The notes under the pieces are model-generated. The model worked only from the letters and a program-made list of their open reading frames with translations, had not been told where the DNA came from and ran no database searches. From Hymenoscyphus infarciens (lineage: Eukaryota > Ascomycota > Leotiomycetes > Helotiales > Helotiaceae), in contig LLCB01000410.1 in the NCBI GenBank assembly GCA_001414345.1, forward strand, positions 1-41,881: a DNA stretch of 41,881 nucleotides. The letters are read 5' to 3'. A program made the position numbers and the translations under genes. Shown here piece after piece: positions 34,290 through 41,881 of the stretch (its first letter is position 1; each line of letters begins with the position of its first letter).

Positions 34290-35157
34290 ATAAATAGCAT
34301 AGCATCTTCTCTAACACTAACCTTGTAGCCTCTATTGTGGTTTTAAATTGGTAGTTTGCTAATTTGGAGGACAAACTGTGGAAAATATTTGAACATGCAG
34401 GAGAACAACTCATATGACCACGCGTAAATCATGAATTTAGCTTGTTATATTTGCCTTCTGAAACCAATATAAACGTCACTTCGCTGGCAGTTTTCCTCCT
34501 TGACAACAAAGTACCATTCTCGCATTAAATTTATTGATAGTAAGCTTTGATCGTCAAAAATCCGTTCAATAACTAACTTATTTTAACCCTGCTTTGCCTT
34601 CTTACATTATATAATGACATAAATAGGCTGAGGAATTCTGCTGATATTCAGATATCTAACAACTGTATCAATAACACGTAACTCGCGAACTACTATTGGC
34701 AATAAAAAATTAAGATTTCTGTTGTTAAACTTTCAAGTGGGGTAGATTCTCAGGAGATTGATGTTTCTGTTTAAATGAGAAAAACCTCGTATTACGCTTT
34801 CTTTATCAGAGGCTGAATTTTGTATGGGAAAAGCTAAATAACCCGTTTTAATCCCTCCAAATCTGATATCACCCTTTGAGGAAGCTGTTAGTTCATATCA
34901 CATGACCATTCACTTTTGTAATTCACTGGCACCTCGCTATGATTTTCTGTTTACAATGGAGTTGGTGAAACAACACAGCCTTGGCAGGTGCATAAGTAAC
35001 CTCCCTCTATTTCTAGCTGCTGATAATTCTGACATAACTTCCTGGCTAACATACCTGACACCACCCGGCTGCTTCCTCACAAAAGCCACCAACACAAACT
35101 TGGGTTTGCTGCCATCTTCTGAGAACAATCTATCACACTCATTTTACACACGTAATC
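34290..35157. other. Normal-composition upstream region of the 2EXR gene
   Basis: CpA and TpG return abruptly at about 34265-34290, marking the edge of the RIP-mutated block. A 102-codon plus frame (34902-35210) overlaps the first exon of the downstream gene in another frame and shows no domain; it is more likely leader or intergenic sequence. No other site was recognised. Confidence 0.5.
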
Positions 35158-37003
35158 ATGGAGTGTCAAGATGTCCAGGGCATAAGTTCTGCTCCGTCAA
35201 TACCAGGTAAGATTGTTGGTTCAACTTAAGCTGCATCTTTTTTCTAATTGCCTGTGCATTAACACAGCCGTAGACATTCCTGAAAGCACAAGGGAAGGTC
35301 CCAAGGAAACCACAACCTCGACATCAGAATCGAGTCACTACCTCACACATCATGCCAAGCAGACAGAATCTAGCAACTCGATCGTTGCACATGATATAAA
35401 GGTCACCCCGCCCAAGTGCGAGATATATGACCCTGGTAAGACAACGATATTCTCAAGTGCTCTTTAGAACTTGCTAACTTCTATCTAGATATATGGCAGA
35501 TTGTATCTAGGCCTTGTCTTGGTTCTGGGGAACCATGCGAGGGAAACTTTGCAAGTCCTGGGTTTAGGATGGTTGAGTGGCCATATGAGAATAATCGCCG
35601 CCAGAAATTCACTCTCTTTCCCAATCTTCCCGGTGAAGTAAGTCCTTTCTCTTCACCTCACGCCTAGAAGAGGGCTAATAAATTGCCAGATACGCAACAA
35701 AATATGGGTGTTCTCCCTACCAGAACCAGAAGTGGTCATTGTTTGGCCCGGCTATTTTAAACGCAGGTTTATTGCTAGGAAATGCAACAATGATTCGCTG
35801 TTTGGGAACCTCTTGTCTATCTGTCGAGAGTCTCGAAGCATTTTCTTGGCACATTATCAGCCTCTCCAGAAGCATGATTATATGGCAGAAATCGAAAAAA
35901 CCGAAGCCGCCAACATCAGGAACAGACTACATACCCGCCGGAAGATCAAGCCAAATTATCGGATGTTATACATTGATGGATGTCGAGATACTCTTATGAT
36001 TGATGTACCAATCCTCAATTCAGCACACCTGGAGTTTGTTGCAGAGCAACTAGATATCTCACAGATCCAACATCTTGCAGTCTGTCACCGTTATAGAAAA
36101 AGCTGGTTTTGCCATCCTACCCAAAAAACATTCTGGAAACTCTTGGAGGATTTTTGCCCAAAACTCAAAACCCTGTCTTGCGTCTTTAACACGTCAACGG
36201 ATATTCATGCAAACTGGGTTAGACCAGAAAGTATGTTTTACAGTCGTTTTGGACTCGTCACTCTCGATGATACCCTCAGACACAGTAGAGTTACCGTGGA
36301 GTATCCTATGAACTTCACCATGGATGCTCATGAAAGAGAGAAGAGCAGATGGGAGAATCGGCTTACGATTTCCCACCTCATCGGCCAGGGTTTCCAGGAG
36401 AGGCAACGCGTATCGCCTTATTTTGACCATGACGGGAGCAAGATTGAGGAATTTTGGAATTCTGTCGAGATCAGCTACTCACTTGTGGTTATAGAAGACC
36501 AGAGAAAGTGGTGGGATGCTGAAGTACTATACCTAGTACCGAAGCATGTCCCTGATCAGGAAATCTCTGAACTTGCCCACTACACAATCAGACCAATACA
36601 ACCGTACCGACAGAACGAGACACGTCAGATCAAGTGGGGTCTGGAAGGAGACAATTTGGCTTTCTTTTTTCCATCGACCGAGAATTATGGGGATATTAAA
36701 AGAGATGATATGTATGAAGGAGTCCGAAGGCTCTTTGAGACTGAGACATTAAGACCGGAAAATTTCCCTCCCACGGATCGCAATATCTCTGGTTTTCGTG
36801 TGTTCACAGGATGCTACGATTATGCAGACCACCAGCCTTTTCCGCAGGTTGCTGCTCATCATGACTGGTCACTCAGCAAGCAGGCCATCCGTATTCCAGG
36901 CGTACGTGGTCTTATGAACCACCAACATACCTTGCTCTGTGAGAGACGGGAGAACTCCAAGGGCACTTACTTCACCCAGGGGTGGGATAAAGTAGACCTT
37001 TAG
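35158..37003 (+). CDS. 2EXR domain-containing protein (559 aa, 4 exons)
   Basis: Exons join 35158-35206, 35268-35435, 35489-35637 and 35690-37003. The introns are 61, 53 and 52 bp, with GTAAG donors and TAG/CAG acceptors; GCTAAC and GCTAAT branch sites are visible in introns 2 and 3. The frame is continuous across all three and ends in TAG. Residues about 112-180 form a 2EXR domain: FTLFPNLPGEIRNKIWVFSL with intron 3 inside it, then PEPEVV, then LLSICRESRSIFLAHY. This domain is common in large, mostly uncharacterised families of filamentous ascomycetes and is sometimes listed as F-box-like. Residues 1-100 look disordered with S/T-rich stretches. No signal peptide or membrane segment. Biochemical function is unknown. 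Codon use is ordinary and there is no RIP damage, so it is probably functional. Confidence 0.88.
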
Positions 37004-37164
37004 CCTTAATTACTGCCTGGTCTACGAAGGAAAAGAAGTAGCACGCGTGAGAAATAGTCCAGCCACTGAAAACCCAATTGAACAATACAAATTCCTCCCG
37101 CAGGTTTATGACAGTGTCTATCTCGTAAATTTAGTATTTATTCAACTTAAAAGTTGACAGAAAT

Positions 37165-37397
37165 ATGGCACCTAAGCGATTGAGTGAGAACGGGTTGGGG
37201 AGATTGAACAATGCTGGATTACATTTCACAACATTAAGTATGACATTGCTAGGAGCCTACACGATCTCGATGTTTTATAGTGAGTTACGAGTTAAGGTTC
37301 TGTTTTAACGATGTTTTATAAACCGTGCTTTTTCTTCTTAGGTTTTTTCCTGATTTCTTTTAGAAAACAGAAAACTAAAGTACTTTTCAAGTTATAA
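37165..37397 (+). CDS. Possible two-exon micro-gene (56 aa)
   Basis: Exon 1 (37165-37279) starts MAPKRLSENGLGRLNNAG. A 62-bp intron (37280-37341) has a GTGAGT donor, a TTTTAAC branch-like site and a TTCTTCTTAG acceptor. Exon 2 (37342-37397) ends in TAA. The joined protein has a basic N-terminus, then a hydrophobic segment (about residues 21-44, TLSMTLLGAYTISMFYS and on) and a basic tail SFRKQKTK, like a single-span small membrane protein. The tail ends exactly where AT-rich DNA begins, so the gene may be truncated. It lies 160 bases past the 2EXR stop, and the alternative is that it is only the 3' flank of that gene. Confidence 0.35.
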
Positions 37398-37630
37398 GAC
37401 CTAGCTAGAAAGAACTACTATATCTTCTTATATCCTCTCTATTTATTACTATATCTAAGTAATTATAATAAAAATAAACTTAATTCTTAAAAAAAACTCT
37501 CTTTGATAAGAGATTTTTTATAAAGTTCTACTGAGAAATTATAAAAATTTACATATATATCTAAGTATCTGTTTTCTTTCTAAAACGTTTAAATAGCAAG
37601 AAAGAGAGTATAGAGCTCTTATTAGCTATT
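37398..37630. other. AT-rich, RIP-like stretch left of the TRIM element
   Basis: Composition changes sharply to AT-rich with few CpA, and continues after the TRIM element to about 38740. It is probably an older repeat fragment into which the TRIM inserted. No gene seen. Confidence 0.5.
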
Positions 37631-37743
37631 TGTCACGGAAAAAGGGGGGTCTCACGTGACCCCTTTTCCCTGTATATATAGCAGAGTTTTCACCTCCTAA
37701 ATTCAAGCTCCTTAGAGCGTTTTTAACCTAAAAATACGTTACA
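37631..37743 (+). repeat. 5' LTR of TRIM element
   Basis: It contains a near-palindrome centred on TCACGTGA (GGGGTCTCACGTGACCCC) and a TATATATA box at about 37673. It differs from the 3' LTR by five substitutions and one A in a homopolymer. Four of the five changes (TCA to TTA, TCA to TTA, CCA to CTA, TCA to TTA) are in this copy. Confidence 0.9.
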
Positions 37744-37754
37744 GTTATGAGCCC
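37744..37754 (+). other. Primer-binding site (initiator Met tRNA half)
   Basis: GTTATGAGCCC begins at the first base after the 5' LTR. It is the complement of the GGGCTCATAAC anticodon loop and stem of eukaryotic initiator tRNA-Met, not of its 3' CCA end. This type of priming is described for Drosophila copia and yeast Ty5. Confidence 0.75.
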
Positions 37755-38510
37755 GGTTTGCACGTACAGTGTATTATATTTATACGTATAGTGTACTCTA
37801 TAACTTCTGCTTACGTATTCAACGTATTGCGACGTATTTAAAGCGCTCTCTGCTGTTGGTTAGCGTAACCAACCCCTCGATGCTTACGTTCGACGAGTAT
37901 ATAGAAGCCCTTCGCGGAAGGTATAAAGCCCTACGATCGAAGTAGGGCTCTCCTAACTTCGAATGCGAGACTTTCTTAATGAGCGCGAACAAGGACTCTC
38001 CTAATAAGCGTGGACGGGACTCTCCTACAGGACTCTCTCAACTTCGAATATATAGCGAAAGCCCTACTACGAGTAGGCATACTTCAATTCGGTAGCTCAC
38101 TCTTGAAGAGCTCGTATAAAGCCCTTCGCGGAAGGCATTTAAAACCGGAAGCCTAGCGGCGCGCTGGCTACCCTAAGGGGTGCTCGATTAAGACGATCCG
38201 GAAGCCTAGTACTCTACGAAGCTGGCATATAACGCTAACTACGAGCCACCATATCTACGAACGCCACCCGCTGTCTTTACTAAAGCTAGAGCTAATAACG
38301 TGCTAGAGTATAAGGGAGGAAGTCGGACAGGATCTGGGAGTGGGACTTTACTCTTGAATATTATCTAGAATCGCTGTTTAGGAGTTTAAAGCAATCTGTA
38401 TAGCTCTGTAGAATCTAGAGTAGGAATAGAGGGCGATGTAGTTAAGGGGTTCTTTTGTAATCTGGTTTGAGTTTATAGGCCTAGGAAGCTGTCTCCTAGA
38501 CCTAAGGGGT

Positions 38511-38624
38511 GTGTTACGGAAAAAGGGGGGTCTCACGTGACCCCTTTTCCCTGTATATATAGCAGAGTTTTCACCTCCTAAATTCAAGCTCCTCAGAGCG
38601 TTTTCAACCCAAAAATACGTCACA
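38511..38624 (+). repeat. 3' LTR of TRIM element
   Basis: Starts TGTTACGG where the 5' LTR has TGTCACGG, the one CpA-to-TpA change in this copy. Polypurine AAGGGGTG lies at 38503-38510, and CTATT follows at 38625-38629. Confidence 0.9.
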
Positions 38625-39020
38625 CTATTCTTAGATTTATAATAATATACGTTGTTATGAAGTAAAGAGAAAAAGAGTATCTAGAAAACTAAATTTTTTC
38701 TTTTAAAAAACGTAAAGTTTATAAAATATCGTGAAAAGAGAAGCTTAACCCGTAACTCACTATACTCCAGCAGCGGGGGTTCTATATCAGACAAAGAAAT
38801 TTTCAAACGCAATTCTCTCTTCATATTCTAAACGCTCTAAGTTAAGCAAAAAAAAGGAGAAGAAACCAAGAATACATCGGGTATAGAAAAAGTCTACCAA
38901 AAACTCCACGCTCAAAAAAATGCTCAGTTCAATCCCGACCAAAATATCCATTCATCCTCTCCCTTGTGCCCCCTGCATGAAGCTCATCCCCAAATATCCC
39001 TTCTCTCCCCTGTGTCCCTA
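38625..39020. other. Intergenic; 3' flank of membrane-protein gene
   Basis: AT-rich to about 38740, then normal composition. The part from about 38800 probably includes the 3' untranslated region of the minus-strand gene that ends at 39021. No other feature seen. Confidence 0.5.
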
Positions 39021-41019
39021 TCAATGAAACCTAATCCTCGCAATCGAAAAAATCATATTCTGCAGCACATGAACCATAACCACCACCCCTGTAGGCAAAA
39101 GCTCCGGCAGCAATCCCATATCAGCCTTCGCCTCCCCCGTAACATCGACATTCCATCCATACCACAATATCCTCCTCGTCACCCATCCCGCAACAATCTC
39201 ACATCCCCACGTAACCATAGAAGCCCAAAGCGTAAGAGAAAAGTTATATCTTTCTCCCCCACCAATTGGCAAATTTGTCTGATCAGACCCTGGTGGTGGT
39301 GGGGGTGAGGGTTCTTGTTCGAAAGCAAAATAAGGATATACATCTTTATTCGTTCCGTAATGGAGAACGAGGATGGAACCTAGGAACGCGAGCATAGAGA
39401 CGTTTTCTGCAATTCCGCGGATGAAAACGTTTCGGGCGCAGAACTTTTGGTAGGCGGGGAGAGTTTGGCCGTTCAGGGACAGGAGTCTGAGAATGAAGTG
39501 GAAGGGTTTGGAGATAGTGAGGGGTAGGAATATTATGAGGAAGGAGGAGGATAGAATCTGGAGGTATATGAATTGTTCTGGCGATCGGAGGCGGGCGTAG
39601 AGAGCGCGGACGTAGGTTTGATATGTTAGGGCAAAATATCTGGAAAGAATTAGCAAGATCTGTAAAGGGCCTAGGTGTACTAGCTCACAATTTGAAGATC
39701 CAACCGAGAGGATAGCTCCCTACCCTCTCGCCCTCGTCACCGCCGAGTATCCATCCAACCAAGCCGTCTAGCAAATGTACTGTCACAACCCAACTGTACA
39801 CATAAAGAATTGTGTGCAGAGTGTTGTGGGGTAAAGTCCGTAGATACACTTCTGCGTATGCCTCTCCCAAAACGTATGCCATCATCCCAATAAACAAGGC
39901 AGTACAAAACCAAATGAACCTGACAAAACTAGCGGGAATCCAACGCTTTCTCATAGCCAAACGTTCCCTATTTGTAGAATCTGTCGCAAGGGCAACTTCA
40001 AGAGAAGAATTCGGATCGAAAAGCGATTGCGTAACGGGAGGTCTCCTTGGACGATTTTGCGCACCGATTGTATCCCCATCCCCAGTCCACCAAGAAGAGG
40101 TAAATATTCGTTGGGTTTCGGAAAGCGATTGGCGAAGACCAAGGTGGCGCTCATGATTGAGAAGAATGGTAAAAGCTATCAGAAGAGGCATGGCCATCGT
40201 GAAAAACGTCCAGCATATCCAAGTAGTGTTGTGGTTTGTCAAGTATCTCGAATCTGGGAAATAATAGACAGGTATCGGAACCACGATCGAAATGACTGCT
40301 ATGGCAGATATTGTAAAAGGAAGCCCCAGACTCTGCGGCCACCAGTTCAGACTGTATATGTTGAAAACTTTTGTGATCCATAGCAATGCCGTTATGTTGT
40401 AGAAGCCGTAGTAGACAAACAAGAAGAACCAGAAGTTGATCTCGACTCGAGCTTCTCCATGTCCAGGTATTTTATGTCCTGATGCCCCCGGGTCAACGGG
40501 AACATCCCAACCGTCGTCGTCCGGCAAGTCGTATTTGGGAAATGGAATAGCACACCATGCGACAGCCTAGAGTTTCACATCAGTAGTCGAACACGAAAGG
40601 TATTTGGAGACTGGATGTTTTTGGCATAAAATATATCGCAAACTCACCAAGCAGGCCGGCATAACAATCAACACAGCCCATCTCGTCCACCATTTATCCA
40701 CCACCCTCGCAACAGCTGTCTGCTTCGGCTCAACCCACAAATCCCTCGAAGTCCTCGTCCACCGTCTTATCACGCCCTCGTCCTCATCAGAACTATCCAC
40801 CTCGCTCTCTCCGTCGCCCAATCCCTCCCTACTGCCGCCAAATAAGCTCCCATATCCCCTCCCAAAACCGCGTCCCGAACTCAGGTTTGGAAGAAGACTA
40901 TTCCTCCTCCCCCTTCGTTGCGTGTCTGGGACGGCGCGAAAGCGACCGAGGAGAGGGGAGCTGTCGTTGGTCGCACCGCGGGGATCGCTGCCTTGCTGGA
41001 AGTTGAAAAAGGAAGGCAT
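39021..41019 (-). CDS. Conserved-type multi-pass membrane protein (622 aa, 3 exons)
   Basis: Exons on the minus strand are 41019-40648, 40566-39689 and 39639-39021. The introns of 81 and 49 bp have GTGAGT/GTGAGC donors, TAG/CAG acceptors and a GCTAAT branch site in the second. The joined frame gives 622 residues. Residues 1-105 are polar and Gly/Arg/Ser-rich with an acidic DSSDEDEG patch, probably a cytosolic tail. About ten hydrophobic spans follow, near 113-133, 168-187, 205-227, 239-260, 339-360, 375-398, 439-462, 495-512, 552-570 and 598-617, with a polar loop at about 270-330 and a Pro-rich loop SPPPPPGSDQ near 528. No catalytic motif or transporter signature was recognised; it resembles uncharacterised fungal integral membrane proteins. 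No RIP damage is seen. Confidence 0.85.
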
Positions 41020-41181
41020 CCCCGGTGAATACTGCTCTTTTCCTTGGAGATGTCTCTGTGGCGCGTTCCACGGTATTTACATTGTTGCTGTGACGTGCGA
41101 CGTCAAACGTATGAAGGTGGGTCGAAATAATGCGAGGAGGGCACCACGGGCATGCCGATTGAACCGAGCTCCGACCCGGAC

Positions 41182-41215
41182 TAGGGCGAGGTTATAGCGT
41201 TACGACCTCGCCCTA
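41182..41215. repeat. 34-bp palindrome at right island edge
   Basis: Perfect 11-bp arms (TAGGGCGAGGT and its complement) surround TATAGCGTTACG. The core GGTTATARCGTTAYGACC is shared with 1017-1061. It lies where the gene island ends and AT-rich DNA begins, about 160 bases upstream of the membrane-protein start. Confidence 0.8.
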
Positions 41216-41550
41216 ACTTAGGTAGTACAACACCTACACTATAACGGTACAGCTATCACGTGTCTGAGTTAGAACTCGGACCCCTGGCTAAGTAGATAGT
41301 AAGGAGCCTCTAAGCTAGTTTAGCTAGTTATTTTATTATTATATCTTATTATATAGATACTAATATAATCTTTATAGATATACTAAGTTATTATAACCTA
41401 ATACTAGAAAACTATAATAGAAGTTTAATTTCTAAAATATTATATACTTTATAAGAACGTAAAAATTATTTATTTATTTCTAGTTACTAGTTTATTAAAT
41501 ATAAATATTAATATAATATTAAGTAATATTTTAAAGATTATTATTTATTC
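41216..41550. other. Transition to AT-rich, RIP-like DNA
   Basis: 41216-41310 is of mixed composition and contains TATCACGTGT at 41254-41263, also present inverted at 944-953. From 41310 the sequence is AT-rich with very few CpA or TpG. No gene. Confidence 0.5.
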
Positions 41551-41881
41551 TTCTAACTTTGTTAGTAGATAGTCTACTAATAAGATATAAAAATATAAAT
41601 ATACTCTAAAAACCGCTTATTTTACTAGTAAATAGTCTATTAAAAAAATATATTTAAATTTATATATACTTTTAAAACCTCTTACTTTATTAGTAAATAG
41701 GTTACTAATAAGGTCTTTAACTATTAATATACTTTTAAAACTTCTTATTAAATTAATAGATAGTCTATTAATAATATATATATTATTAAATCTACTTTTT
41801 AAACCTATTACTTTATTAGTAGATAGTCTACTTATAAGGTATATAACTATAAATATACTTTTAAAACTTCTTATAATATTA
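41551..41881. repeat. 63-bp tandem repeat reaching window end
   Basis: Five diverged units start near 41551, 41618, 41682, 41745 and 41808. Each has TTAGTAGATAGTCTACTAAT, an imperfect palindrome, followed by AATATACTTTTAAAACTTCT or a variant. The array continues past the window edge. The TAGTCTA core recalls the array at 1-900, but unit length and flanks differ. Confidence 0.8.

Larger units (their letters stand above)
37631..38624 (+). mobile_element. Complete TRIM-type LTR retroelement (994 bp)
   Basis: Direct terminal repeats of 113 bp (37631-37743) and 114 bp (38511-38624) both start TGT and end ACA, and CTATT stands immediately outside each end as target duplication. The 767-bp interior has no open frame of note. 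Right after the 5' LTR, GTTATGAGCCC is complementary to the anticodon arm of initiator methionine tRNA, the half-tRNA priming known for copia and Ty5. AAGGGGTG precedes the 3' LTR. Small size, short LTRs and no coding define a terminal-repeat retrotransposon in miniature, and the primer site suggests a Ty1/copia partner. The five base substitutions between its LTRs are all CpA to TpA. Confidence 0.9.

Noticed and set aside
34902..35210. 102-codon plus frame upstream of the 2EXR gene
   Set aside because: It overlaps exon 1 of that gene in another frame, shows no domain, and has a similar-sized frame on the opposite strand; better explained as leader or intergenic DNA.
38378..38623. 81-codon minus frame
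   Set aside because: It spans the 3' LTR and interior of the TRIM element and has no recognisable domain; non-coding element DNA.
40604..41197. 197-codon plus frame
   Set aside because: Antisense to exon 1 and upstream region of the spliced membrane-protein gene, whose exons and splice sites are coherent.

Overview
The window looks like a stretch of a filamentous ascomycete (Pezizomycotina) chromosome. Evidence: two multi-exon genes with short 49-81 bp introns, GT..AG ends and CTAAC/CTAAT-like branch sites; a 2EXR-domain protein, a family expanded in such fungi; and about 30 kb of AT-rich DNA in which CpA and TpG are almost absent while CpG survives. That last pattern is the signature of repeat-induced point mutation (RIP). 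Leotiomycetes is my guess at the class, by inference only.

Layout. 1-900 is a tandem array of short AT-rich palindromes. 1017-5890 is a normal-composition island. It holds a probable broken gene and two short disordered-protein genes on the minus strand. These two share a promoter block and a 114-bp hairpin-rich element downstream, although their proteins hardly resemble each other. 5895-34280 is a nest of RIP-mutated transposons. An old remnant, whose right end reads as a Ty1/copia RNase H tail, is split by a Ty3/gypsy element (8257-31726) with 184-bp LTRs and matching AGATA target duplications. That element is itself interrupted by a minus-strand Tad1-like LINE (11601-17316, 15-bp target duplications) and by a smaller LTR element without recognisable coding (22360-25935, 364-bp LTRs, GGGCT/GAGCT duplications). 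Removing both insertions leaves a gypsy element of about 14.2 kb. Downstream of gag and pol it carries an unrecognised third reading frame of about 2,000 codons, which runs up to the 3' LTR.

34290-41180 is a second normal-composition island. It has a 4-exon 2EXR gene (35158-37003, plus), a possible two-exon micro-gene (37165-37397, plus), a complete 994-bp TRIM-type LTR retroelement with CTATT target duplications (37631-38624), and a 3-exon multi-pass membrane protein gene (39021-41019, minus). A palindrome closely related to the one at 1017-1061 lies at 41182-41215, and AT-rich DNA with a 63-bp tandem repeat then runs to the window end.

The genes do not form an obvious pathway. The window is best read as gene islands separated by RIP-silenced nested retroelements. 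The points most worth a second look are the third ORF of the gypsy element, the gene cassettes with conserved flanks and divergent coding regions, and the paired palindromes at the outer edges of the two islands.
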